Source: Lasiosphaeria ovina (taxonomy: Eukaryota; Ascomycota; Sordariomycetes; Sordariales; Lasiosphaeriaceae). From it: a stretch of DNA of 64,000 bases. Positions 46,554 to 57,122 of the stretch are shown piece after piece. The stretch spans positions 1 to 64,000 of the forward strand of contig JAULSN010000002.1 in assembly GCA_033439765.1 (NCBI GenBank), written 5' to 3'. How positions within the stretch are numbered: the first letter of the stretch is position 1; each line of letters opens with the position of its first letter. The notes beneath the pieces are model-generated. The model made no database searches. It saw only the letters and a program-made list of their open reading frames with translations, and was not told the origin of the DNA. The position numbers and the translations under genes are program-made.

Positions 46554-47890
46554 CTACGGCAACTCCCTCACAGCAAACTCCTCCCCAGGCGCCTCGCTGA
46601 GCGGCGGCACGGCGGCAGCATAAGCAGCAGGCTGGTCCCCGCCGAGCTCGCTAGCGCGGGTCCGGCGCTGCTGCCCGTACGGCTTGCTCGCGAGCAGGTT
46701 GAGGGCGGCGGCCTCGCCCATGGTAGAGTATCCAAAACTATCGTCTTCCCCTGGCGAGGAGATTCCCAGCTCGGTCAGGTTGCCGCCGCTCCTGCTCAAC
46801 GCCCGCCGCTTCACCAGCCAAAAGGCCAGGCCGGCCAGCGCCGCAACGGCGAGCGGCCCGATAACGGCGCCGGCGATCCACGCAGGCGTGGAGGACGAGC
46901 TTGGCGGTGTTTCGGCTGCGGCGGCGGAGGTGCTGTTTTGTGACGGGGCCGCTGCTGTCGTCGCGGTCAAGGATGTGGCTGCTGGGTCGGGTTTTGATGT
47001 GGCCGAGGATGCTGTCGGAGAGGATACTCTCGAGGAGGATATTAGCGAGGAGGATGCTACCGAGGAGGATGCTATCGAGGAGGATGTAGTCGAGGAGGAT
47101 GGCATGGCCGAGGATGCAGGGGTTGAGGTTGACGGGACCGCCGTGGTAGACGGGACCGACTCGGCAGACGTGGCAGACGTGGCCGGGGGGGCCGACTTGG
47201 CAGACGTGGCCGGTGTGGTTGACGTGGTAGACCTGGCAGGGCTGGCAGACATGGTCGGCATGGCCGAGGAGGTCGTCGACACGTCGAGGTTGAGGTAGAC
47301 GGTGCTGGCGCTATTGTATCCGTCCGTCTGGCAAAAGAAGTCGGTTTGCCTGGCCGACGTGCACTGCGGGGCGTCGAACACGCTCCTTGTCTGACATACC
47401 ATCTCTCCGGGGCTATTTGACCGTGCCGCCGAGACAGCACTGAGTCAGTCTCGCGTGCTCCCCAGTCTCGGTTCTTGCGATGGCGCATGATTACTCACCA
47501 TACGAAAGTCGAGCCCGAGACTTCGACAGCGACATTGCTCAGACAGTTTGTAAAAATGCGACACGGAGAGTCCCCGCCGCAGCACGCCCCATGTGAGTCT
47601 TGGATGGTGATAGTCTCGACGGACTCGATACAGGTGATGGGCTCGGCTGGGCCGGGAGACGGTGGGTTAGCCTCACAGCACACGGCAATGGCGATGGCAA
47701 TGGCGATGGCAATGGCAATGGCAAGGTAAAGCAAAGGAACGTAATTACTTGTGGCGAGGTCGGAATCTATATACCAGCCGATGAAGCCGGCCGTGGGCGT
47801 GGACAGCTGGCCGCCGGCCATGTCCAGGTTGGGGACGGCGACGGCAAGGAGGTAAAGGAAATGCCAACACGCGTGTCCGAAGGCGAGCAT
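46554..47890 (-). CDS. Single-pass Ser/Thr-rich surface protein (sensor-like)
   Basis: Three exons (47,890-47,749; 47,646-47,499; 47,412-46,554) give 382 residues. A signal peptide (MLAFGHACWHFLYLLAVAV) leads into a Cys-rich ectodomain (TCIESVETITI, GACCGGDSPC, TNCLS, FVCPGEMVC, DAPQC, FFCQT). Residues 142-270 are a Ser/Thr/Pro/Ala-rich stalk, likely O-mannosylated. A membrane span (AWIAGAVIGPLAVAALAGLAFWLV, about 274-297) is followed by KRR and a tail of 85 residues. This build resembles Mid2/Wsc-type wall stress sensors, without their defined domains. Introns were chosen to keep frame and add Cys. Intron 1 (102 bp) holds a GCAATG/GCGATG microsatellite that is also open in frame, so a retained-intron product is possible. 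The frame also stays open upstream to 47,989, so the start is uncertain. Confidence 0.75.
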
Positions 47891-48683
47891 GGTGAGTGTT
47901 GGTTCTGCCGATGCTACCAGGACTGTATCCCACCGGTACCCGCTGTTGTCTTTTACAAACAGGGCACAAAAAGCTGGAGCAGATTTCACCGCTTGGAAAA
48001 CATGACGTTAAAAAAGTCGAGGTAAAACCGGGAACGGTAATTATTCAAAAAAAAAAAAAAAAAAAGGAGAAGGTTTGCCTTTGCGACCAGAAAAGGGGGA
48101 CAGGCACCGACTCGGAAAGACGCGAGTCGGGTGTTCTGTGAAACACGACGCGCGAAGCACAGAAAGGGCGTGCATGTCGTGTTCCGAAATTAATTGGCCG
48201 AGGCGGCCATCTATTCGCCATCTCCTAGATGACAGGACACCATAGATTAAACTGCTGTTGCCTCATTGTGGCTGGCCTGACTCGATCACCACCCGCTTTG
48301 TATTAAGGGAGGCGGAGACTGAAAGGGGCAGCAACAGGTGCGAGGGGCTCCATTTTGGCTTGATTTGCTGGCTCTTGGTCTTGAGGGACAGACGTCGGAT
48401 TCTCATTCAGGTCTCCGCCGTTCGACAAAAATCGGCAGTCAAAAATAGCAACCAAGTCAGCCCCTCAGCCCCTTAATATGAACGGCAGTCAGTGGGTGGC
48501 GCAACCCAACTACTGAGTAGGGTAGGCACGGATATGCACCTGTTAGGAACCGATATGCATGCACCTGTGAGGAACGGCCCCCACCATCACGCCCGCAAAA
48601 AGTGTGCCGCCATGCGCAAACGGGAAGACATTTCATCGTTAAAGGCGAACACCTCCCAAGACGGCGGACACGCATACCCTGCA
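47891..48683. other. Intergenic, surface-protein promoter
   Basis: Contains a run of 18 A (about 48,047-48,064) and no supported gene. Overlapping short open frames at 48,258-48,726 carry no family signal. Confidence 0.5.
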
Positions 48684-49601
48684 ATGACCATCCCGCCCCC
48701 GCCAGACTTCGAGCGACGGGACCCACCGGACCAGACCGGTGGTATTATCACATCATCCACTGCAAGGCTCCTGATTGGCGAATACTAACCTCGTATTCAG
48801 ATACTAACCTCGTATTCAGACTTCGACGACGACGACGACTTCCAAGCGCGGCGCATCAGCTAGCAATCTGGCGTCACAATCGACGAGGTCTTTCGCGACG
48901 TCGTCCGGAAGTATGGGCACGGGCACCGCGTCACGCGCAACGAAGAAGCCGCTCTGCATCTCGCCAAGGAGCACACGAGCATGCCGGTTCCTGCCGTGCA
49001 CACAGCGGGCTACCACCTGAAAAATGGCATCAAGCACGGCAGCACCATCATGGACCTCGTCGACGGCTGTCTGCTAAAGGACCTGTGGGACACGTTTGAC
49101 GATGCCCGCAAGGAGCGCATCCGTCTCGACATCTGGGCCATCGTCGCGCAGCTGCGCCAGATCGCAAAGCCAGCCGTCTAGGCCCATCTCTACCAGTGCG
49201 GGGCCGACGGCTCGCCGAGCATCGACGTGCTGCTGAAAAACCTCAACCAGCCGCCCACCCCGATCCAGAGCGACGAGGCGCTACGGGCCCGCATCAACGG
49301 GCGCTATCTCCACTCCAATGGCGGATCGTGTCGGGAAGACCTCGCGGCCGTGCTATCTCGGCCGGCCGTGTCCGTCTTCACGCACGGCGACCTCGCGCCC
49401 CGGAACATTATGGTCGACGCCGCCGGTCGCATCACGGGCGTCATAGACTGGGAGAACGCGGGCTAGTTTCCCGACTACTAGGAGTATGCCAACATCATGA
49501 AGCCGTCCGTGGATCGCGACTGGATGGCGTGGATGGACCGCACGAAACCCACGGCGTGAGATGTTAACGATATCACAAAGACCAGGCGCGTGCTCTTTTG
49601 A
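48684..49601 (+). pseudogene. Aminoglycoside-phosphotransferase-like pseudogene, five stops
   Basis: Exon 1 is 48,684-48,741 (MTIPPPPDFERRDPPDQTG). Intron 48,742-48,819 (GTATTA...TTCAG) leads to one frame of 780 bp with the APH kinase layout: VPAVHTAGYH, GSTIMDLVDGCLLKDLW, the catalytic loop VFTHGDLAPRNIMVD (about 49,375-49,419) and the metal-binding GVIDWENAG. Five in-frame stops interrupt it: TAG at 48,861, 49,179, 49,464 and 49,479, and TGA at 49,557. The last three stand where the family has Trp (AG-W-FPDY-W-EYAN, and A-W-DV). All five are one C:G to T:A transition from a sense codon, and there is no frameshift. The product would be a small-molecule or protein kinase-like enzyme of 279 residues. 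It is probably a RIP-hit duplicate of an intact gene elsewhere. Confidence 0.8.
48782..48819 (+). repeat. Duplicated branch point and 3' splice site
   Basis: ATACTAACCTCGTATTCAG occurs twice in tandem (48,782-48,800 and 48,801-48,819). Each copy holds a perfect TACTAAC branch sequence and a CAG acceptor. Only the second acceptor joins exon 1 to exon 2 in frame. Confidence 0.85.
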
Positions 49602-50931
49602 TGTTTAGGATCTGCTTGTTGCCGCTCGCTGGACGTCTTTGTCTGATTACGATAATTAAACGACCTCGGGATGCACTTCTCCTATCGTCCGTTCCCTAAT
49701 CACCACACACCTCGAGTCTCCCTTCCGAGCCAGTTGAAACTTGATATGGAACCAACGGCCCCGAGCGCGAAGATGGCCGCCTGTAGAATTGTCCAACAAG
49801 GGGCACGTCTTGTCCCCGGCCGATGCCGGTCAGCTCACAATCGTGTGCAGGTCGCACAGGGCTCAGAGTGAAGCCCGAAGCGCTTCGTTGTCACCCTCCC
49901 GAGAAACTAAATGGCTACATTAATTAGATTTATCAGGCAACCTTATCATCGAGAATCTCGGCGGCTCAAAGCGTCGTCCTTGACGCCGAGGCAGTCTGTC
50001 ACAGGGAAAATAGGCCTGGAGAAGCGCATTAAGAAAGGCATATGGACGAGCTGACTAGACCTATTTTACAAAGGAAAAAGACTAGTTATTTATACAAAGG
50101 AGAGAGCATAGGGGGGCGACCCTGTGTAGGGTAGTTAAATACAAGCATATTACTGAGTACCGTGGGTATATTTTCTCTCCTCTACCCAAAGCGACTTCCA
50201 TAGTTATGTCCACTCTCAAAAAAAAAAGTGAAATGGCTTAAATACACCCATTACCACGCATATAGTAAAATAAACACAAAATAGGCATTTACCGCGGTAT
50301 AGCAAAAAGTCAAACAATTGAACGGCACCTATGAAGTTATACTGGCCGATTTGTGAAACTTGCCGCCGCTATGTGAGATGAAAGTTTTCGCCCGAGGTAT
50401 AAGGCGGACTGTACCAAGTGTCTGACCTCAGAGGATTCGTTCTCTAGTTCGCACCGTCTCCCTGATCCGGAAGACACCAATCAATCCACGCTTCAGTCAG
50501 ATCGCACGACGCACCACATCAACCAACGCGCCAATCCATGTGAGCCAGCAACCCTGTGACTCTGCAAGAGCCGTCGTAGTTCTTTCTAACCCCTGCTCCT
50601 AAACCAGCAGCACAATGGGCAGATACAGCACCGTCCCTTGGGTATGAACATGCGGGCGTGTGGCCCGTGAGTCATACGGCACAGTCGTACAAAGGACTTG
50701 TTAGTTCAAAAGTACTTAAGGGTTTAGTGCGCTAGGCTGTCAGAGAATGAGTTCTCATGATTGAACACCACAGCAGCTGAAAGTAGCAACAAACCATAGG
50801 CAATTCCACCACTGAACGCCCACCCATTTTCCAGCTGTAATTACCACCTCCAATCGACGTGAGAAGACTCAGACTAGCTTCAATCAAGTTTTCTTTTCGT
50901 CTGACGCCTCGCTGACCAAGCAGATAACCAG
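49602..50931. other. Intergenic region, AT-rich in part
   Basis: No supported gene. 50,050-50,400 is AT-rich with short A runs. Small open frames at 49,671-49,923 overlap each other and show no motif. Confidence 0.5.
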
Positions 50932-51511
50932 ATGTCCGATATCGTCGAGTACGGGCCCGTCTCAAAGCGAGGAAACCGTGAATTCCGCACAAATACTCAC
51001 GACGGGACCCAATATACGCGCCGAATCAAGAACGACGGCAGCCGCACCGACTGGATGCTCGCCGAGGTCTCGCCGGCCGCAGCGGACGAAGAAGAAGAGC
51101 CTCGTCTAGCTCTCATGGTTGTCCTAGAGATGCAGTCCGAGGGCGAGCCGAACCACTGGTCGCTGTTCGTGACTGGTCGCTGTTCCTGGCGCGGGAGGGA
51201 TCGGGGCCTGGCGGCTCGGTCTACCAAGTCACGGGCGACGCCACGTACATGACCCGCAAATTCGATGGCGTGCAGCACCTCAGCTCGGAGAGCTACTCGA
51301 CATCGTACGTCGTCGCCTATCTCGACGAAGCCCAGGCCGGTGTGGTGAGGCAGGTTGCCACGCAGGAGCCGCCTCTGTGGGCACATAACCGGGCCCTGGT
51401 GACGGAGAACTGCCAGGGATGGACGTGCGCGTGTTGCAGCGTCTTCAAAGCCATGGTATTGGGACGCTAGAGTTTGTGCAGAGCATGGAGGCCATGATGC
51501 AACCTGTTTGA
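50932..51511 (+). pseudogene. Conserved fungal hypothetical protein, frameshifted
   Basis: The start MSDIVEYGPVSKRGNREF runs openly to EPNHWSLF at about 51,165. There ACTGGTCGCTGTTCGTG is repeated as a 17-bp tandem duplication (about 51,153-51,187) that shifts the frame. Without the extra 17 bp the chain continues LAREGSGPGGSVYQVTGDATYM and keeps a family typical of fungal genomes (HWSLF, VYQVTGDA, ENCQGW). A second lesion follows ENCQGWT near 51,422-51,427, where one base is missing. Correcting the frame there restores a helical end QSMEAMMQPV and a stop at 51,509-51,511. Two frame lesions mean it is probably not functional, although assembly error in the 17-bp repeat is possible. The function of the family is unknown. 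Confidence 0.7.
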
Positions 51512-51856
51512 GAGTCGCTGCGATGCCTTAGCACTTTGTAGCTCGCCCTAAAAAATTTTCGCCGAGCAATATAATGAATAGCTTTTAGGATCCCTATTAT
51601 AGAGTCTTAGAGGCCTTTCTCTCTCCTATAAATAGCTATCACATACAATCAGGGTTAGTAATAAGCCGGCCAACCTGGCATTAGGGGAAGAAGCATACGG
51701 CGTCGGACACGATACTGACGACAATCAGTCCAACCCATGGAATAACGAGAATCGACCAACATCATGGCGATAACCAACCCGTAATTGCCTCTTATGGCAG
51801 CTTTTGGCGTCCTGGTGTATTGCATGCAATAAGGCAAAAAAAGGGCAAAAAAGATG
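51512..51856. other. Intergenic
   Basis: 345 bp with no recognised feature. The open frame at 51,655-51,897 runs into the tRNA gene and is spurious. Confidence 0.5.
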
Positions 51857-51944
51857 GGGGCCACCCGGGGATTGAACCCGGGACCTCTCGCAGACAACTA
51901 AGGGTGGACCCTAAGCGAGAATCATACCACTAGACCAGCGGCCC
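51857..51944 (-). tRNA. tRNA-Pro (AGG) with a 16-nt intron
   Basis: On the minus strand the acceptor stem GGGCCGC pairs with GTGGCCC. The D-arm is TGGTCTAGTGGTATGA, the anticodon stem is CTCGC/GCGAG, and the T-arm is CCCGGGTTCAATCCCCGGG. The anticodon AGG is at 51,912-51,910. A 16-nt intron (51,908-51,893) lies after position 37, the normal site for eukaryotic tRNA introns. The CCA end is not encoded, as expected. A control element B box (GGTTCAATCC) is present. Confidence 0.95.
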
Positions 51945-52250
51945 GAATTAACCTAGAACAGGGGTCCTAGTTAACTGGTTGTTGCAAGTGTCCGCCGCTA
52001 ATGCCCTCTATATCCAGCCCTTTCATCTTTTCATCCAAAGTCGATGCACTGCACCCCATCTCGCCGCCGCCCTTTCATCTCATGGTCGACGCATCTACAC
52101 AATTTTCGACTCACTAATATATCCTTCCTTAGCTAGGTCCTTTTTTGACTTGATATGTATTACTACCTCCTACTAGGCGAAAAAAAAAACCCTGTGTAGC
52201 AATTTTCTCTTCTCTAGTAAATATACATGGAAATGAACCACCGCCGATTA

Positions 52251-53093
52251 ATTAGGAGCTTTGATGTACGCACCCACCATTTTTTTCCTCGCACCTACCT
52301 GGGCATATTGACAGCTGTTGGCAACTGAGATACTCAGAGCCTAATTTAAGCCGGTAAAATACTGAATAACCATCCGGCCGCCCATGCGCCTGCCATGCAG
52401 CCCGGCAGCCCGGGTCAACGGCGTTGAAGCCGTCAAAACCTTCAAAAGCCCTGAAAAGGCGTTTACCGTGGTGTTTTCCATTTTGACGATTTCTTCGTTG
52501 CTGAGTCAGCCTCGAAAAAAAGGCAACTTGCAAATGGCAACTCTGAGGCCCGAATTTGTATGTAAATGAGCCAAATATCATGGCATGCGCCCAGCTACCC
52601 GAGTAATCCGTTGAATCCTGATTTGTTGACATGGTGATGTAATTCCTTGGTGTTGAGTGGAGTGTATTAATTTAAGCAATCTAGTCTAATGACAACCTAG
52701 TTTGTTGACATGGTGATGCAATTCTAGGGAGCTCGAATCGTCAGAGGAAAGCTCGATCAAAGGCATCATGAAGGCTGTGATGCGTAATGGTAGGTTGACG
52801 ATGTGTTCTTTGGTACAGGAGAGGACTGCATATGCATACAAAGGCCTGCAAAGGCCACCTGGCCGCTACAGACCTTAAAACACCAAGTGCGCGCATTACC
52901 TCGGGCATGTGAAAGTGTGAATAGTGTCATTTTTACTTTACCGGGCTTCCTTAGTGCCCGGTAGGGCGTTGGGTGGCTGCCATGCAATACGGCATTTTAC
53001 CATACAAAAAGCGGTCCCTGCGTTGCCAGCTGCCAATGTGCCCAGGTAGGTGCGAGGAAAAAGGTGGTGGGTGCGTGCATCAAAGCTCTTAAT
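52251..53093. mobile_element. 843-bp TIR element (MITE / Tc1-mariner-like)
   Basis: The left end ATTAGGAGCTTTGATG... and the reverse complement of the right end ATTAAGAGCTTTGATG... stay similar for about 75 bp through CACCCACCA, CCTCGCACCTACCTGGGCA and CAGCTG. Both ends are flanked by TA (52,249-52,250 and 53,094-53,095), the target duplication of Tc1/mariner-type elements. Differences between the TIRs are mainly CA to TA and G to A, with the left end more changed. No transposase is visible; the minus open frame at 52,252-52,632 starts within the element and has no motif. It is therefore a non-autonomous or internally deleted copy. Confidence 0.75.
52626..52724 (+). repeat. Short direct repeat inside the TIR element
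   Basis: GTTGACATGGTGATG[TC]AATTC occurs at about 52,625 and 52,703. Confidence 0.7.
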
Positions 53094-53131
53094 TAGCCCC
53101 TGTCTGACTTGCCTGCTTGACATCAGTTACC

Positions 53132-53339
53132 CTAGGTTACCTGCCTACGCACCTCACCTCTGGCCTCCATTTCATCCACGTCTACAATCAGCCCCAACTC
53201 CCTGATGCCGACTTCAGAATTCCAGACCTCGTCCTCGTCGATCCGGCCAGTCGTGTGATAGTGGTGGTATGCCAGCAGCGTCCTGCTGATCCTGGAGCGG
53301 ACCTTGGCGGTCTTGCGGCGCTTGTTGTGGACTTGTAGG

Positions 53340-53399
<60 letters not shown>

Positions 53400-53626
53400 T
53401 GGCGATGGTGGTGGCGGTCTGTCCTTTTGAACTCGGTCCACATGGCAAGCAGGCTCTTTTTGTTGTCTCCGGGATCGCCGGCAGCAGCGGCTTTTATCCA
53501 TGTTTCTTGCCATCTGTTTTCGGCAAGGTCGTCGCTCAGCTCCTCTTCGGCCACCAGTTGGCCCTCCCCGATCGCGGCTTGGATGATGAGGAAAGAAGAC
53601 ATATGCAGTGCTGGTGGATGCAGCGG

Positions 53627-53658
<32 letters not shown>

Positions 53659-55624
53659 AGCCCTGTTGCACTCCGTCATCGCCTCTTGGTGGTGGCCCGC
53701 GCATGTGTGGTGGGAGAAATCCGCTCCTCCCAGGGTCTTGGGGGAGTACATTGTATATGCGCCCTGGCCTGCGCATGTGTGGTGGAGGGAGAAGTGGCAC
53801 GGGATGTGCAGCGGTCTCGTGCTTCTTGTGGCCATCATCGGCGATTTTCGCCGCCCCTTGAGATTTAGGTCTGGCTGCTGCCGAGACCACCTCAGGACCC
53901 CGAGACGGCGGACCTGGTATGGATTTCGAGACTAGCATTGACTCTGGGTTCGGCACTGACACTTTGCCCCACACATGGCTCTCAATGTCGTTGAAGATGT
54001 CGGTGGCCGGAAGAATGTACGCAATTTCAGTCCCCAGGCCACCCGCCACGATGTGACCGTAGAAATTGCCAGACTTGTCGAGCACGGGGCTCCCGCAGTC
54101 CCCGTCCGAGATCGGGCTGTCGAGCTTCAGCGTAAAGACTCTTTGAAAGCTGGAACTGCCACCCAAACGTAGATACGAGGGGCTTGCAATGATTGCCCCC
54201 TGCACGGCACCTAACTTGGGCAAGATGGCAATGACTTCGACGTCGTCCAAGAGGATTTCCTTGACAGAGCAAGACCAAGGCGCCGTCTCGCTTTCCATGT
54301 CGATTGCCGGGAATTGTTTCGTGATGATGAGCTCGGGAGAAATCAGCTGAGGCGTGATGAGCTGTGGGATCTGGCCGTTGTTGATGACAACTAAGATATA
54401 GTCCAGTGCTTGCTCGGTCAGACCTTTCGAAGCCAAGTCCACCTTACCCAGGTACTGGACCCGCGACATGTTGAGAATCTCGCTCTGCTGGGCTGCCACT
54501 TGGGCGCGCGAGGGTCTGTCTTGATCTCCTGGGGAGCGCGAAAGCGGTTCGTTGGCATCGCGAATAGCACTGGTAGTTGGTCGCGACGATCTCGGTGTTG
54601 AAGGCCGAGAAGAGTTGCTAGTCTCTGTGTCGGAATAGTCCACGTCATCAGGCGAACCCAACCACCCGTGCCCTGCAGACGAATCTCTGGCCTCATCGGT
54701 CACCGAGCTGACACTCGCAGCCCCAGTGATCTCTAAGTCGTCCTCGTCGTCCTCGTCGTCCCACTCGCTCAGGCCATCAAAATCGCAATCATCGTCGGCA
54801 ACTTCTTCCAAGCCTTTTTGGTACGGCGACTTGTGGAATGCGTGCGCCACGGTCAGCTGACACCATGTGTCGTTGATGAATACAAAGGGTCCTGATGTTG
54901 CTGGACGAAGCGAGAAGTCTTCTGGGTCCACGATATATATCCGTTTGCCAGCTGCCGTTCCCGAGCCCTCGATCAAAACCACCCTTCCCCCTCTGGTGTC
55001 GCAGTCGAGTGGCAGAATCTTCTCAATGTCCTCCCTGGCCGCGCGCTGAATTGGTTTCCTGCCTGGCAACGCTGTTGCATCGCCGAGCCCAATTCCGGGG
55101 TAGCCATCCAGGATCTTGCTGTCTTTGATCTTTTTCCTTATGGTTTTCCGAGCGTTGATGTTTTTGGAGAAAACGAGAAGCCGCGGCGCGGCCTTGTCTT
55201 CGCAATGTCCGATCATGTACATGCCATAGTCGACATCGTCCGCGGATTTCTGGCAGGATCCGAGGAAGTTGGCGACAATTGGCGCCATACGCGAATAGGC
55301 CTCGCGCGCGGGTCCGATACTGTACCAGCATTGGTATCGTCCCTTTTTCAAGGAACCGATCCAACCGCCGATCGATTCTTTTGGATTCTTCCATTTCGCG
55401 CCGAAAATGGGTAAATTTACGCGGGAGAACTGTACATCTTCGACAGTCTCAAAAAGTAAAGAACTTGATGCCGATGGCATGTTAAGAGACATTGGAGGTT
55501 GCAAGTGCTGAGCACCACCAGAGAAGCGGCAGCCAGCAACAAAACTTGAACGAACGAAAAGTTGGCCCAAAGTGTCATGGGTGGGAACAAACGGCAGACT
55601 GACGTTGCAGGGTATAACGGCCAT
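53132..55624 (-). CDS. Trypsin-fold protease-like protein, Cys at nucleophile site
   Basis: Intronless, 830 residues from the first ATG; M45 (55,492) is a credible alternative start because conserved sequence begins after it (ETVEDVQFSRVNLPIFGAKW). The middle carries a chymotrypsin-like arrangement: CQLTVAHAF (H261), an acidic insert, LDYILVVI (D409) and SDGDCGSPVLDKSGNFYGHIVAGG (508-528), then YILPATDIFNDI. In serine proteases the third box is GDSGGP; here Cys510 takes the Ser position, as in 3C-like cysteine proteases, with Ser512 two residues on. Whether it cleaves anything is unknown. The C-terminal third is disordered, with a poly-Ala run and a poly-Gln run of about 20 from CAG repeats. 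Such proteins occur widely in fungi near HET and NLR-type genes. It is divergent from the membrane protein gene 404 bp away. Confidence 0.75.
53341..53400 (-). repeat. CAG/CTG trinucleotide repeat (poly-Gln)
   Basis: About 18 uninterrupted CTG units on the plus strand, then TTG CTG. They encode the poly-Gln run near the C-terminus of the protease-like protein. Confidence 0.95.
53627..53656 (-). repeat. Second CAG/CTG repeat (poly-Ala frame)
   Basis: About nine CTG units, read here in the GCA frame as poly-Ala, 230 bp from the poly-Gln repeat. Confidence 0.9.
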
Positions 55625-56028
55625 TTTTGAGAGCCGTGCAAAGTACGAGACAAGAATGGTAAGGCTCCTTGGGAGGCAGACCGTCTAGAGCCTTGCCTGT
55701 CTGTCGACAAAGATGGTGTGGTGCTTGACGCATGCCCAGTGAGCGCTAAGCCCCGCATGTGTTTATCGAAAGCCCGAGCAAATGAGCATGAAATCCAAAG
55801 GCCGCTTCTGTTCAGCCCATGCAGGTTGGTCGGGTGATGATGCATCGCTGGGGCGATGCGTGCGCCACGTCCAGATGGAAGTTGTGATAGAGGGTCGGAG
55901 CCTTGCCGTCTCAGAGCCGATCATGAGCACAACATCTCCGATTTAAACGGAGACACCTGCTGATAAGGGTTCCAGAGACTTTTGTCTTGTCGTGGATAAT
56001 TATGACACGTGCCATATAATTAGTTGCA
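55625..56028. promoter_or_regulatory. Divergent promoter, protease-like / membrane partner
   Basis: 404 bp between two start codons. No defined motif found. The minus open frame at 55,417-55,845 overlaps the start of the protease-like gene in another frame and is spurious. Confidence 0.5.
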
Positions 56029-57122
56029 ATGACTAGCCAAGCTGTCTCGGCCTTCATGCCTGCTCTCGAGGCTAGACAAGCGATTGCTTGGGGCTTCTGG
56101 AACACTCCTGCAGAATGCGTAGAGGGGAACCTAGATCCATTTTTCGAATATTATGCCAGACAATGCGATCTAATGGTGCTCCGCGACGGAGGACGCCGCA
56201 CATCGGTGAAGACGCACGCGGATATAATCCAGCTCGCCAGGTCGCTAAGAGCGCTCGTTCAGAGGGAGAAAATCTCTTGTCAGTTCCCCAACAACTCGCC
56301 GACCGACGTCCCGGACGAAGAGCGAGACAGCCACTCGATCGATCTCGCGGCGCGTTTGCTGCTGATGATAAAGGTTGGCGACCTCTGGCCCAAAGTGCAT
56401 CTCGCCAGGCCCATCAAGTGGGACCGGGGGACGATAAAAGAGCACATTGAGCGGTGCTTCCCAGCCAAAACCGAACTGAGCCATGACAAAGTCAACTTGG
56501 ACAAGATACTCAACGCGCGGAACCTGAGCAAGATTGCTGGAATCGAGGTGGTCTGGACGGACAACCTGACAGACCACCTCAGGGTCATGGACGACGACAC
56601 GGTGGCAGTGTTTCATCACGCGTCGTTTCTGTTGCGCCAGCAGAGGTATTTTTGGCCATCTTTTCTCACGGCTGAACAGCTCACAAGGTGAGGGTGGCTC
56701 ACTGACCATGTCCCAGCGACGAGTCTCTCTTCCCGCACGATTTCCTGCACGAGACCCTCCAGACGCTCAAGCTCCTGTTCCCCAGGTGGGACCGGCCCAC
56801 GCAGGCATGGTTTCGAAACGAAATGTCACGGTCTTCTGGGGCTCTCGACCCGGCGTTGGTCCAGGTCGGCTATCTCAGCGCCGACGAACGCAAGTTCGAG
56901 AACTTCAAATACTGGCATGACCGCTTGGTGATGGTGGCGCAGGCGTTTGACGAGGCGCGGCCGAATTCCATCAGACGTTGGTGGGTTGACAGGAGGAATG
57001 GCGTGCAGTGGTCGACCTTCTGGATTGCCGTTGCTGTCCTGATCCTCACTGTCGTCTTTGGGCTGATCCAGTGCATCGAGGGTGGTATCCAGGCGTACAA
57101 GGTCTTGAACCCAGGGAATTGA
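56029..57122 (+). CDS. C-terminally membrane-anchored fungal protein, unknown function
   Basis: Exons 56,029-56,645 and 56,717-57,122, with intron GTATTT...CCCAG (71 bp), give 340 residues joined at FLLRQQSDESLFPHDF. A donor at GTGAGG (56,688) is also in phase, but would leave an intron of only 29 bp, so I prefer the earlier site. The globular part (VFHHASFLLRQQ, HETLQTLKLLFPRWD) resembles a fungal family found near incompatibility-type genes. The C-terminus is VQWSTFWIAVAVLILTVVFGLIQCIEGGIQAYKV, a single strong membrane span near residues 305-328. No enzyme motif is seen. Its divergent pairing with the protease-like gene suggests a functional link, but this is inference. Confidence 0.75.

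Noticed and set aside
56688..56716. 29-bp intron in the membrane-anchored protein gene
   Set aside because: In phase, but shorter than any plausible spliceosomal intron; a 71-bp intron with donor GTATTT at 56,646 is also in phase and gives a better protein.
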